This document shows positions 52,703 to 60,652 of a stretch of DNA of 64,000 nucleotides, one piece after another. The notes below the pieces were generated by a model. That model was not told where the DNA came from, did no database searches, and saw only the letters and a program-made list of their open reading frames with translations. A program made the translations under genes and the position numbers. Source of the DNA: Desertimonas sp963733085 (GTDB lineage: Bacteria > Actinomycetota > Acidimicrobiia > Acidimicrobiales > Ilumatobacteraceae); contig CAVTBY010000007.1 in the NCBI GenBank assembly GCA_963733085.1, positions 1 through 64,000 of the forward strand, read 5' to 3'. Each line of letters opens with the position of its first letter. The first letter of the stretch is position 1.

Positions 52703-53686
52703 TTGACTGATCTGGTTGAACCAACCGTGCAGGCGTCGGAGGCCGACGAGTTCGGCTACCGCCAGTTCACGCTCGGCAGCTTCACGTTCCGCCGAGACGA
52801 GTACTTCGCCCACATCTCGTGGCCGACGGGCAGCCACGTGTTGAGCATCGACGGCTTCCTGCGCGCTCTGCAGCGCGACTGCGCCTGGGACTTCTTCTAC
52901 GGCACCGTCAACTTCGACGACGTGATCGGCACGGTCAACCACTACGGCACCGTCGACCTGTTCGCCGGGCGCTACAACGACAGCTACCGCAAGGCCGAGT
53001 TGGACCACACCGAGAACTTCCCGACGCCGGACATCCGGGCGACGTTCAAGGCGATGCTCGACGACTGGACGAACACGACGTTCGACCCCTTCGCCAGCCC
53101 GGAGGAGACCGAGGGGCCGTGGGGGTTGAAGAACGGCAGCAACACCGCCGCGGTGACGCGCCGGCGCGTCGCCGCGGCGCGGATGGTCGGCGTGCCCGGT
53201 GACGAGCAGATCCGCACCGACGCCACGCACCCGGTCAACCGCATGTTCGCCGACGTCTCCCAGGACGAACCCGAGGTGCATGCCAACCCGGGGTTCGAGG
53301 ACGAGGTCGCCGGGTTCAGCCTGTACGCCTACCTGTCGCGTTCGGACGTGACGTGGAACCCGAGCGTCACCAGCGTGTGCAAGGACAGCCTGTTCTGCCC
53401 AACCACCGAGGAGTACATCCTCCCCGTCATCCACGGCAACGACCGTGTCGAGTGGTTCGTCCAGCTGTCCGACGAGATCCGCTGGAACGTCGACGACCGC
53501 GACACCGGATCACCCCGGGCCAAGGTGATCATGCGCGCCGGCGACGTCGCCGCGATGCCCGCCGACATCCGCCACCGCGGCTTCAGCCCGAAACGCTCGA
53601 TGCTCCTCGTCTGGGAGAACGCCTCACCCGAACTCCCCGAACTCATCGCCACCGGCAAAGCACCGCAGTATCCGATCGACTTCTGA
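52703..53686 (+). CDS. hydroquinone 1,2-dioxygenase large subunit
   Basis: A 327-residue catalytic subunit (PnpD/HapD type) that opens hydroquinone to 4-hydroxymuconic semialdehyde using Fe(II) and oxygen. The iron-site pattern H-x-N-x(3)-E is present in IHGNDRVEW, and a further His is in DIRHRGFSP, as reported for PnpCD. LDHTENFPTPDIRATFKAMLDDW is also typical. It starts with TTG, placed by GAGGAGGGGAG 6-16 nt upstream. The family size is about 339. Confidence 0.85.
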   Translation: MTDLVEPTVQASEADEFGYRQFTLGSFTFRRDEYFAHISWPTGSHVLSIDGFLRALQRDCAWDFFYGTVNFDDVIGTVNHYGTVDLFAGRYNDSYRKAELDHTENFPTPDIRATFKAMLDDWTNTTFDPFASPEETEGPWGLKNGSNTAAVTRRRVAAARMVGVPGDEQIRTDATHPVNRMFADVSQDEPEVHANPGFEDEVAGFSLYAYLSRSDVTWNPSVTSVCKDSLFCPTTEEYILPVIHGNDRVEWFVQLSDEIRWNVDDRDTGSPRAKVIMRAGDVAAMPADIRHRGFSPKRSMLLVWENASPELPELIATGKAPQYPIDF

Positions 53687-53706
53687 TGTTTCGCACTACG
53701 GCTGCC

Positions 53707-53759
53707 GCGATTCTCAGGCGCCTCACACGACAAATCTGTCTCATTCGTGGCGGTAGAAC
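53707..53759. repeat. dispersed repeat, family F copy 2
   Basis: GCGATTCTCAGGCGCC, then CGACAAATCTGTCTC, then CGTGGCGGTAGAAC, matching 47427-47474. It lies in the 145-nt gap between the dioxygenase and maleylacetate reductase genes. No further gene fits in this gap. Confidence 0.65.
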
Positions 53760-53831
53760 ACCGAACGCCGAAATTGCGCTGGTCGCCGACTACGGCGCCA
53801 AGGACACGTCGCACTACAGCTGGTTGGAGTA

Positions 53832-54914
53832 ATGCGCTTCGAGCACACCTCCCATCCCGGCCGCGTGGTGTTCGGGCCGGGGCGGGTGAGTGAGGTCGCA
53901 GACGAGGTTGACCGTCTCGGCGTCGGCCACGTGTTCTTGATCGCCGACAACCAGGCCAAGGTCCTCGCCGACGAGGTGGCCGCCCAGCTCGGCGCCAGGG
54001 TCGCCGATCGCTGGCACGAGGTTGTCCAGCACGTCCCCGTCGAGCTGGCCGAGCGGGCCCGTGAGGCCGCCACCGAGTCCAGCGCCGACGCCATTGTTTG
54101 CCTCGGTGGAGGGTCGTCGACCGGGCTGGCCAAGGCGATCGCTCTCACCCATCACCTTCCGATCGTCGCCGTGCCGACGACATACGCCGGCAGCGAGATG
54201 ACGACGATCTACGGGCTCACCGGCGGCCGCCACAAGCAGACGGGCGCGTCGCCAGACGTGCTTCCCAGAGTCGTCGTCTACGACCCGCTGCTCACGCTCG
54301 GGCTCCCTCCGACCGTTACCGGTCCGAGCGCGTTCAACGCCCTCGCCCACTCCGTCGAGGCGCTCTATGCCACCGGCTGCAACCCGGTGACGACCGCACT
54401 GGCTCTGGAGGGCGTGCGGGCGATCTCCCGCTCGCTCCCGACGGTGATGGCCGATGGCTCGGACATCGCTGGGCGAAGCGACCTGCTCTACGGCGCCTAT
54501 CTGTCGGGCATCGCCCTCGGCACGACCAGTGCCGGGCTGCACCACAAGCTGTGCCACGTCCTCGGCGGCACGTTCAACCTCGTCCACGCCGACGCCCACG
54601 CCGCCGTGCTCCCCCATGCCGTCGCGTTCAACGCACCGGCATTGCCCGACGAGATGGCTCGACTCGCCGAGGCTCTCGGCGCTCCGGGTGACGATCCGGC
54701 TGGCGCCCTCTGGGATCTCGCCAAGGCCAGCGGCGTGACGACCGACCTCGCCGCCCTCGGACTTACCGCCGTCGACCTCCCGGAGGCGGCCGAGCGAGCC
54801 GCCGCGGCGATCACCGACAACCCGATCCCGGTCGACGCCGGCGCCCTGCTAACCATCCTTCAACACGCCTACGCCGGCACGCGCCCCGAACCAAGCGAAC
54901 CGATGGGTGTATAG
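53832..54914 (+). CDS. maleylacetate reductase, iron-alcohol dehydrogenase family
   Basis: A 360-residue NAD(P)H enzyme reducing maleylacetate to 3-oxoadipate, the last special step of hydroquinone breakdown. GGGSSTGLAKAIAL binds the cofactor, and HSVEALY and HHKLCHVLGG carry the metal-site histidines. VPTTYAGSEMTTIYG is typical of the family. The stop codon (TAG, 54912) lies inside a family C palindrome that encodes the last few residues PMGV. The aldehyde dehydrogenase that should link it to the dioxygenase is not in this window. Confidence 0.88.
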   Translation: MRFEHTSHPGRVVFGPGRVSEVADEVDRLGVGHVFLIADNQAKVLADEVAAQLGARVADRWHEVVQHVPVELAERAREAATESSADAIVCLGGGSSTGLAKAIALTHHLPIVAVPTTYAGSEMTTIYGLTGGRHKQTGASPDVLPRVVVYDPLLTLGLPPTVTGPSAFNALAHSVEALYATGCNPVTTALALEGVRAISRSLPTVMADGSDIAGRSDLLYGAYLSGIALGTTSAGLHHKLCHVLGGTFNLVHADAHAAVLPHAVAFNAPALPDEMARLAEALGAPGDDPAGALWDLAKASGVTTDLAALGLTAVDLPEAAERAAAAITDNPIPVDAGALLTILQHAYAGTRPEPSEPMGV

Positions 54915-54946
54915 GGGACGGAACGGTCCCCGGAACACCCATCGGT
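54899..54946. repeat. 48-nt palindromic element, family C copy 3
   Basis: ACCGATGGGTGT ... GGGGAC-GGAACG-GTCCCC ... ACACCCATCGGT, with a small mismatch bulge (ATA against GGA). It sits between convergent genes and contains the stop of the maleylacetate reductase. A two-way terminator fits best. Confidence 0.8.
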
Positions 54947-54952
54947 CGTCGG

Positions 54953-55420
54953 TCAGGCGCCGGTTTTCGCCTTCCAGCGCTCCCGGCCGGCACGGGCGCG
55001 TTCGAGCAGGTGCGCCGGCACTCGGGCCGCTGCTTCGGAGACGGCGGCGTCTCCCCCGCCCTCACCTGCCGGGGCGGCGGCGGTTGACTCCTCGGCGGGA
55101 GCGACGAGATCCTCGAACGCCGGAGGCTGCATGCCCGGCTGCCAATAGCGATACAGCGTGCGCACGACATCGCTGAGCGGTTGCGGATTGCCGCCGCGAG
55201 ACAACTCGACCGTGACGATGTTCGAATAGACGTGCACGGCATCGATCTGGCCCGTGTCGAAGAGCCGTCGGGCCAGCACGTCGGCCGGACGGTCGCCAGA
55301 CGCCTCGTCGACGGACGAGTAGTGCTCGTGACCCATGCCGGTGAGCGAGCGATTGAGCTCGAAGCGCACCTGGCCGCGGGTCGACGACGGTCGTTCGGTG
55401 ACGGTAACGAGCTGGCCCAT
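54953..55420 (-). CDS. Nfu/NifU N-terminal-domain-like protein
   Basis: A 155-residue protein. Residues 1-85 resemble the Nfu/NifU N-terminal scaffold domain: RFELNRSLTGMGHEHY, then DRPADVLARRLFDTGQIDAVHVYSNIVTVEL. The C-terminal CxxC domain of true Nfu proteins is missing; a Pro/Ala/Gly-rich linker and a basic tail follow. I start at ATG 55420 (MGQLVTVTERP), where homology begins. It may help iron-sulfur or redox proteins, but its function is not established. Confidence 0.7.
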   Translation of the reverse strand: MGQLVTVTERPSSTRGQVRFELNRSLTGMGHEHYSSVDEASGDRPADVLARRLFDTGQIDAVHVYSNIVTVELSRGGNPQPLSDVVRTLYRYWQPGMQPPAFEDLVAPAEESTAAAPAGEGGGDAAVSEAAARVPAHLLERARAGRERWKAKTGA

Positions 55421-55469
55421 TGGTGCCCGACAGTAGCCCTGGATCCGTAAACGCGTACGGTTCGCAACG

Positions 55470-56735
55470 ATGAAGGAACCGACGCTCGACGAGTTCACGA
55501 ACGCTGCCACCGAGTTCCTCGACGCCACCACGACACCTAAGGACGCCGAGCGCAAGTTCGTGTGGGGCGAGGGCTCGGACAACGTGGCGATGTTCGAGGA
55601 ACGGACTCGCGAGGAGGAAGACGCCCTGATCGCCGCCGCCCGGGCGTTCCGTCAGGCCCGCTTCGACGCCGGGTTCGGCTGGATCACCGGCCCACAGGCG
55701 TACGGCGGACGGGGATTGGGCAAGCAGTTCCAACAGGCCTACGACGCCGTCGAGAGCCGCTACGACGTACCCAACCAGGGGCCCTACCTGATCGGCCTCG
55801 GGATGATCGCCCCGACGATCCTCGCCCACGGCAGCGAGCCGGCCAAGCAGCGCTACCTGCAGGCGTTGTGGCGCGGTGACATCATCGCCTGCCAGCTCTT
55901 CTCCGAGCCGGCGGCCGGCAGCGACCTCGCCAGCCTGCAGGCGAGAGCTGAACGTGACGGCGACGAGTGGGTGGTCACGGGACAGAAGGTGTGGACGTCG
56001 GGCGCGCAGTACTCCGACATCGGTGAGATCATCGCCCGCACGGACAGCGGCCAGCCCAAGCACAAGGGGCTGACCGGGTTCATCGTCGACATGCGGGCTC
56101 CCGGTGTCGACATCCGTCCGCTGCGCCAGATGACCGGCGGGGCCAGCTTCAACGAGGTCTTCTTCAACGAGGTCCGGGTCCCCGACGACCACCGCCTCGG
56201 CGAGGCCAACGCCGGCTGGACCGTCGCCCTCACGACGTTGATGAACGAGCGGGCCGCGATCGGCGCCGGCGGCATGGTCGGTGGAGGTGGCGCGACGATG
56301 ACCCGCCTCGTCGAGATGGTCCGCTACTTCGGCTTGGCCGGCGACCCGTTGGTCCGCCAGCAACTGGCCGCACTGATCACCCGAGCGAAGGTGGCCGGCT
56401 ACACCAACCAACGGGCCCTCGCCAAGCTCAGCATCGGCCAACTTCCCGGCCCCGAGCTGAGCATCGCCAAGCTGGCGGCGACGCAACTCCTGCAGGGCAT
56501 CGGCGAATTCGTATCCCACGTCCTCGGACCCAAGCTCGTGGCCGACAGCGGAGAGTGGGGCACCTACGCCTGGAGTCAGCTCGTCGTTGGCACCCCGGGG
56601 ATGCGGGTTGCGGGTGGCACCGACGAGGTGATGCGCAACATCATCGGGGAACGTGTCCTCGGCCTCCAGAAGGACCCCGGTATCGACTCGAAGACCCCGT
56701 TCCGCGACCTCAAGGCCGGCACCCAGCAGGGGTGA
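55470..56735 (+). CDS. acyl-CoA dehydrogenase
   Basis: A 421-residue flavin enzyme that introduces a double bond next to the thioester of an acyl-CoA. Family motifs are CQLFSEPAAGSDLASLQARA with WVVTGQKVWTSGA, and the C-terminal GGTDEVMRNIIGERVLGL. Length is typical. It is divergent from the NifU-N-like gene and stands alone, so the acyl substrate cannot be assigned. A palindrome at 56737-56782 follows its stop immediately. Confidence 0.9.
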   Translation: MKEPTLDEFTNAATEFLDATTTPKDAERKFVWGEGSDNVAMFEERTREEEDALIAAARAFRQARFDAGFGWITGPQAYGGRGLGKQFQQAYDAVESRYDVPNQGPYLIGLGMIAPTILAHGSEPAKQRYLQALWRGDIIACQLFSEPAAGSDLASLQARAERDGDEWVVTGQKVWTSGAQYSDIGEIIARTDSGQPKHKGLTGFIVDMRAPGVDIRPLRQMTGGASFNEVFFNEVRVPDDHRLGEANAGWTVALTTLMNERAAIGAGGMVGGGGATMTRLVEMVRYFGLAGDPLVRQQLAALITRAKVAGYTNQRALAKLSIGQLPGPELSIAKLAATQLLQGIGEFVSHVLGPKLVADSGEWGTYAWSQLVVGTPGMRVAGGTDEVMRNIIGERVLGLQKDPGIDSKTPFRDLKAGTQQG

Positions 56736-56736
56736 C

Positions 56737-56782
56737 ATTGGTGAGCTGACGAGGCGGATTTCCCCTGTCTCGACTCACCAAT
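56737..56782. terminator. palindrome (family E) between convergent genes
   Basis: ATTGGTGAG (56737-56745) and CTCACCAAT (56774-56782) flank a 28-nt centre. The same ATTGGTGAGCTGA string begins the left end of the 47305-47676 element. It lies between the acyl-CoA dehydrogenase and Anbu gene ends, so it may terminate both. Confidence 0.5.
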
Positions 56783-56789
56783 CTTCTCG

Positions 56790-57515
56790 TCAGGACGGCC
56801 GGAGCTCCGCGGGGATCGGTGGTAGCTCGTTGATGGCCGCGACGAGGTGGCGGGACCAGACCTCGTCGAGTTCGGCGAGGTAGGGCGAGTCCGCCTCGAT
56901 GCGGGTCTCGAGGACGTCCAATGAGCCGTCGAGGTAGACGCCGGCGTCGTACGGCGGGCCGACCGACAGGTTTGCCCGCGCCGTCGACACCATCGAGCTG
57001 AGGGCGATCTTTGCCGCCGTGACTGGGTCGACCTCCGTTCGCACGGCGAGCTCGAGCAGGAACTTGCCGTACTTCGCCTCGCCGATCTGCAGGAACGGCA
57101 ATTCGTCCGAGGCGCGGATGTAGTTGCCCTCCGGATAGACGAGGAAGATCTCCGGCGGCTCGCCGGTGATCTGCCCGCCGAGGATGAACGTTGCCGTCGC
57201 TGCGCTGCCCAGAGCGGCCTCATGGGCGGCGCCAACCTCGCGGTTCAGCCGGCCGAGATAGAGGGCAGCCTCGAAGAGGCGGGTGACCGTCGCCAAGCTC
57301 TCCACGTCGCCGGTGAGGTCGCGTTGGATGCGATCGAGCACCTCATGCGTGGTCGCCAGGCTGCCGGCCGACTGGATGACGAAGATGCGGTCATCGGCCG
57401 GCTGGAGCACATGCAGCTTGCGAAACGTGCTGACGTTGTCGACACCGGCATTCGTGCGGGTGTCGGACATGAAGAACAGGCCCTCATCAAGTCGCAGGGC
57501 GAGGCAGTAGGTCAT
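56790..57515 (-). CDS. Anbu-type proteasome-like peptidase
   Basis: A 241-residue protein of the Anbu (bacterial proteasome homologue) family. It starts MTYCLALRLDEGLFFMSDTRTNAG; the threonine after the initiator Met is the expected N-terminal nucleophile, and FFMSDTRTNAG matches the proteasome core. It would form a self-compartmentalised ring. No partner transglutaminase-like or alpha-E genes, often linked to Anbu, are adjacent. Confidence 0.82.
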   Translation of the reverse strand: MTYCLALRLDEGLFFMSDTRTNAGVDNVSTFRKLHVLQPADDRIFVIQSAGSLATTHEVLDRIQRDLTGDVESLATVTRLFEAALYLGRLNREVGAAHEAALGSAATATFILGGQITGEPPEIFLVYPEGNYIRASDELPFLQIGEAKYGKFLLELAVRTEVDPVTAAKIALSSMVSTARANLSVGPPYDAGVYLDGSLDVLETRIEADSPYLAELDEVWSRHLVAAINELPPIPAELRPS

Positions 57516-57621
57516 CGCCGCAAGGTACTCAACCCGCTTCCCTGCGCGAATCGCTCGCTCGGCTACGGGATTGTGCTAGGACTCATCGGTCCGAACGGAT
57601 CGGACGCATTGAAAGGGGACC

Positions 57622-58020
57622 ATGGTGCTGGCGTACGACTACCCATTACTGGGGATGTTCTGGACGTTCTTGCTGTTCTTCATCTGGATCGCCTGGATCG
57701 TCGTGCTGTTCCGGGTCATCTTCGACATCTTCCGCAGCAAGGACCTGGGAGGTTTCGGGAAGGCGTTGTGGGTGATCTTTGTCATCCTGCTGCCGTTCCT
57801 CGGCGTGCTCGTGTACTTGATCGCTCGCGGGCACTCGATGTCCGACCGCGACTACCAAGAGGCCCAGTCTCAAGAACAGGCATTCCAGGCCTATGTGCGC
57901 AACGCGGCCGGTACCGGTGGCGGCTCAGCCGACGAGCTCACCAAGCTCGCCGGCCTGCGCGACCAGGGCGTGATCACCGACGCCGAGTTCCAGGCGCAAA
58001 AGGCCAAGCTGCTCGCCTGA
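57622..58020 (+). CDS. PLDc_N + SHOCT domain small membrane protein
   Basis: A 132-residue protein. Two membrane helices (MFWTFLLFFIWIAWIVVLFRV and LWVIFVILLPFLGVLVYLIARG) form a phospholipase-D-nuclease N-terminal domain. A SHOCT motif ends it: ELTKLAGLRDQGVITDAEFQAQKAKLL. AAAGGGGACC precedes ATG 57622. Function unknown; such proteins are common in actinobacteria. Confidence 0.82.
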   Translation: MVLAYDYPLLGMFWTFLLFFIWIAWIVVLFRVIFDIFRSKDLGGFGKALWVIFVILLPFLGVLVYLIARGHSMSDRDYQEAQSQEQAFQAYVRNAAGTGGGSADELTKLAGLRDQGVITDAEFQAQKAKLLA

Positions 58021-58082
58021 CCACCCTCTCGTGATAACGACGTGCCGGCGAGGCGCTGTGCCTCGCCGGACACGCTGCCGAC

Positions 58083-58265
58083 TCAGTAGGCGTATTTCGG
58101 CGCGGTTACACCGCCGAGCAGGATCGACACGATGATCCCGAGGGGAAACGTTCCCCAATAGCTGAGCTCCAGGCCGAGGTTTCCGAAGAACAGCATCAAC
58201 AGCCAAGTCGCCGGGAACGTCGCCAAGAGGAAGACGACGGTGAACGCCAGGATCGCGCGAATCAC
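58083..58265 (-). CDS. 60-residue hydrophobic membrane protein
   Basis: A small protein with two membrane segments (ILAFTVVFLLATFPATWLLML and LSYWGTFPLGIIVSILLGGV) and the end TAPKYAY. CAGGGAGGTCAGC before GTG 58265 is a good ribosome site, which decides the start; the frame continues upstream without homology. No family recognised. Confidence 0.6.
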   Translation of the reverse strand: MIRAILAFTVVFLLATFPATWLLMLFFGNLGLELSYWGTFPLGIIVSILLGGVTAPKYAY

Positions 58266-58389
58266 GCTGACCTCCCTGTTCGGTGTGACCGGCGGTCGGT
58301 CACAGCTGTTGGCAATTCTGATTGATGGTCGCCTCAGATTGGGGGATGGTCGCCCCGGGCGGCAATCCTCAGACATCTCAATCGCGCAA

Positions 58390-58430
58390 ACGGGGGTCGG
58401 GCCCGCAGTGGTTGCGGGCCCGACCCCCGT
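58390..58430 (-). terminator. strong terminator of the fasciclin gene
   Basis: An 18-bp perfect stem (ACGGGGGTCGGGCCCGCA at 58390-58407; complement at 58413-58430) with loop GTGGT. It lies 33 nt past the fasciclin stop. A short TTT follows on the minus strand. Confidence 0.8.
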
Positions 58431-58462
58431 CGATCGGCTGTGGGGTTACGCCGACTCCTCGG

Positions 58463-59089
58463 TCAGGCCGGGGGCATCAGCACGCTGTCGATGAGGAACA
58501 CGGTGGCATTGGCCGTCGGCACGTCACCGCACAGCACGGCCGCAGCCCCGCCGTTGACGACGAGCGTCCCATTGACGTCGGCGACGGTCAGCTCGGCACC
58601 GTTGACGGTGGCGAACGTCCCTCCAGCAACCAGGTCGGCGCCGCTGAGCTGCTCGGGCACGACGTGGTAGGTGAGGATGCCGGTCAACGCGTCGGTGTCG
58701 GCCAGCACGCCCTCGAGCGTTGCCGGGTCGATCTTGTCGAACGCCGTGTTGATCGGAGCGAACACGGTGTACGGCCCACCGGTGTTGAGGGTGTCGACGA
58801 GGCCGGCTGCGGAGACCGCCGCCACGAGGGTGGACAGCAGCGGGTTGTTGCTGGCCGCCGTGCCGACGGGATCGTCGGCCATTCCATCCACGCTGCCCTC
58901 GCCCTCGTTCGGGACGGCGGCACATGCTGCGCCCGACGGGCCGGCCATCGGCTCGGACGTCATCGGCTCAGTACCCATCGGCTCGGACGGAGGTTCGGTC
59001 GTGGCGGAAGCGATGCCAACCGAGCACACCAGGGCGGCGGCGGCAAGTAGCGAGCCGGCGCTCAGGCGGCGGCGGGTCGTGCGGTTCAT
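58463..59089 (-). CDS. secreted fasciclin (FAS1) domain protein, MPT70-like
   Basis: A 208-residue exported protein. AAAGGGAGAAC before ATG 59089 sets the start and gives a signal peptide MNRTTRRRLSAGSLLAAAAL cleaved near ASA. A short repeat-rich linker (EPMGTEPMTSEPMAG) leads to one FAS1 domain (YTVFAPINTAFDKIDP, then ATVFLIDSVLMPP). It is divergent from an ECF sigma and RskA-like pair, as mycobacterial MPT70/MPT83 are linked to SigK/RskA. A candidate ECF promoter lies at 59164-59192. The FAS1 part is close to that of 8805-10211. Confidence 0.87.
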   Translation of the reverse strand: MNRTTRRRLSAGSLLAAAALVCSVGIASATTEPPSEPMGTEPMTSEPMAGPSGAACAAVPNEGEGSVDGMADDPVGTAASNNPLLSTLVAAVSAAGLVDTLNTGGPYTVFAPINTAFDKIDPATLEGVLADTDALTGILTYHVVPEQLSGADLVAGGTFATVNGAELTVADVNGTLVVNGGAAAVLCGDVPTANATVFLIDSVLMPPA

Positions 59090-59163
59090 GTGTTCTCCCT
59101 TTCTGGAGATCGTCGCGTCGATGGGGCTCACTCGGCAGGTGCCGGAACGCTCGCCCGACCATT

Positions 59164-59192
59164 GATTCGGAGCGGTCCCCCCCGTCGGATTG
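59164..59192 (-). promoter_or_regulatory. candidate ECF promoter of the fasciclin gene
   Basis: Minus strand: CAATCC (59192-59187), 17 nt, CGAATC (59169-59164). It is 75 nt upstream of the ATG. It matches the motif before the sigma gene and at 8770-8798 in sequence and spacing. Confidence 0.5.
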
Positions 59193-59275
59193 CGCGGGTC
59201 ACTACGTTGAGCCAGGATCACATCGGGCGATCGAACCCACAACCGAAGATCGTGGTGCTCGGGCGCTGAACGGGA

Positions 59276-59304
59276 TCATCCAAAATGGCCATCGGCAACG
59301 AATG
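59276..59304 (+). promoter_or_regulatory. candidate autoregulatory ECF promoter of the sigma gene
   Basis: TCATCC (59276-59281), 17 nt, CGAATG (59299-59304). The -10 element covers the first possible ATG (59302), so translation more likely begins at GTG 59311, 7 nt after the -10, on a leaderless mRNA. Confidence 0.5.
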
Positions 59305-59310
59305 ACAGGC

Positions 59311-59886
59311 GTGGCGCCGAACTTCGAGGGGGCATCGGACGCCGCGCTGGCGATCGCCATCTCGCGCTACGAGCAGTCGGCGCTGGCCGAGGCCTACAAG
59401 CGTCACGCCGGAGCGGTGTTCGCCCTCGCCCGCCGCCTGCTGGTCGATCAGGCGCTCGCTGAAGAGGTCGTCCAGGAGGTCTTCCTCCGGCTCTGGAACG
59501 ATCCGACCCGCTTCGATCCAGATCGCGGCACGCTGCGCAGCTTCCTGCTGATCGACGCCCACGGGCGGGCCGTCGACTTGTTGCGTTCGGACGCATCGCG
59601 ACGCGAGCGCGAGGAACGTGATGCCCGCAAGACGGCGGCGAATCCCTACGACCTCGAGTACGAGGCCGGCGACCTCGTCGTCGTGGCGAAGGTCCGCAAC
59701 GCCGTCGAACAGTTGCCCGACGACGAGCGGGCGGCGATCGAGGTGGCTTATTTCGGCGGGTACACCTATCGGGAGGTTGCCGCCCGACTGGACGTGCCCG
59801 AGGGTACGGTCAAGAGCCGGATCCGCAGCGGACTCCGGCGACTGCATCGCGAGTTGGTGGCCGCCGGCGTGGAGGTAGGGACATGA
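59311..59886 (+). CDS. ECF sigma factor, SigK-like
   Basis: A sigma-70 family ECF factor of 191-194 residues. Region 2 is AEEVVQEVFLRLWNDPTRFDPDRGTLRSFL and region 4 is YTYREVAARLDVPEGTVKSRIRSGLRRL. The region-2 pattern is that of the SigK group. The gene for its RskA-like anti-sigma factor follows with an ATGA overlap. It should direct RNA polymerase to the three ATCC-N17-CGAA promoters in this window, including its own. Start 59311 (GTG) is preferred over ATG 59302, as argued for the promoter. Confidence 0.88.
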   Translation: MAPNFEGASDAALAIAISRYEQSALAEAYKRHAGAVFALARRLLVDQALAEEVVQEVFLRLWNDPTRFDPDRGTLRSFLLIDAHGRAVDLLRSDASRREREERDARKTAANPYDLEYEAGDLVVVAKVRNAVEQLPDDERAAIEVAYFGGYTYREVAARLDVPEGTVKSRIRSGLRRLHRELVAAGVEVGT

Positions 59887-60596
59887 CGCCCGACGACCAC
59901 CTCGACGAACTGCTCGGCGCCTACGCCCTTGATGCGGTCGACGACCTCGAACGCCGACGCGTCGAGGCCTATCTCGCCGATCACCCCGAAGCGCGCGCCG
60001 CGGTGTGGCAGATGCGGCAAGCGGCCTCGATGCTCGCCCACGCCGGCAATCCGGCGCCCGACGGCGTGTGGGATCGCATCGCCGACACCCTAGAAGCTCG
60101 GCCTCCGCGGCCCGACGGCCTCCCCGTCGCCCGGCAGGACGCGTCGCGGCGGTGGCTGGCCCCTGCGCTGGCGGCGGCAGCGATTGCCGTCGCCACGCTG
60201 GCCGGTGTCGTGACCGCCCTCGTCCTCGACGACGAAACGGCGCCAACTGCGTCGGTCGAACAGGCCTACGAGGCAGCGCGAGACGATCCCGATGGGCGAG
60301 TGGTCAACCTCGCTTCAGAGGACGGCACGATCAACGCCGAGGCCGTCGTCCAGCCAGACGGAGTCGGGTTCCTCTCTGCCGGCACACTGCCCGAGCTTCC
60401 GGAGAGTGAGACCTATCAACTGTGGGGCGTCTACGGCGACGGTGACGTGATCTCTCTCGGGGTCGTCGGCAACCGCCCCTCGATCGAACCCTTCGCTGCA
60501 GAGGGCGACCTCGATGCCTTGGTGATCACCCGTGAAGCTGCTGGCGGTGTCCAGGCGTCGACGAGTGGCGCGTTGTTGGTCGGTGAGCTCGGTTGA
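59883..60596 (+). CDS. RskA-like anti-sigma factor, membrane protein
   Basis: A 237-residue one-pass membrane protein. The cytosolic part (LDELLGAYALDAVDDLERRRVEAYL) lacks the HxxxCxxC zinc motif, as in RskA. A helix spans about 98-120 (WLAPALAAAAIAVATLAGVV), and the outer RskA domain contains ETYQLWGVYGDGDVISLGVVG. It would hold the sigma factor at the membrane until an outside signal triggers proteolysis. ATGA overlap with the sigma gene. Confidence 0.85.
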   Translation: MTPDDHLDELLGAYALDAVDDLERRRVEAYLADHPEARAAVWQMRQAASMLAHAGNPAPDGVWDRIADTLEARPPRPDGLPVARQDASRRWLAPALAAAAIAVATLAGVVTALVLDDETAPTASVEQAYEAARDDPDGRVVNLASEDGTINAEAVVQPDGVGFLSAGTLPELPESETYQLWGVYGDGDVISLGVVGNRPSIEPFAAEGDLDALVITREAAGGVQASTSGALLVGELG

Positions 60597-60613
60597 CCAC
60601 GAATCACCAGCGT

Positions 60614-60627
60614 TGACAACGTTGTCA
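60614..60627 (+). promoter_or_regulatory. LacI-type operator upstream of the regulator gene
   Basis: TGACAACGTTGTCA, a perfect 14-bp palindrome, 25 nt before the LacI-type start. The same sequence occurs three times at 61688-61759. It implies autoregulation. Confidence 0.8.
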
Positions 60628-60652
60628 GAGGCCGGCGCCTTAGACTGCGCCG

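Noticed and set aside
55062..56738. 558-residue open frame on the minus strand
   Set aside because: Antisense to the acyl-CoA dehydrogenase, with low-complexity charged sequence.
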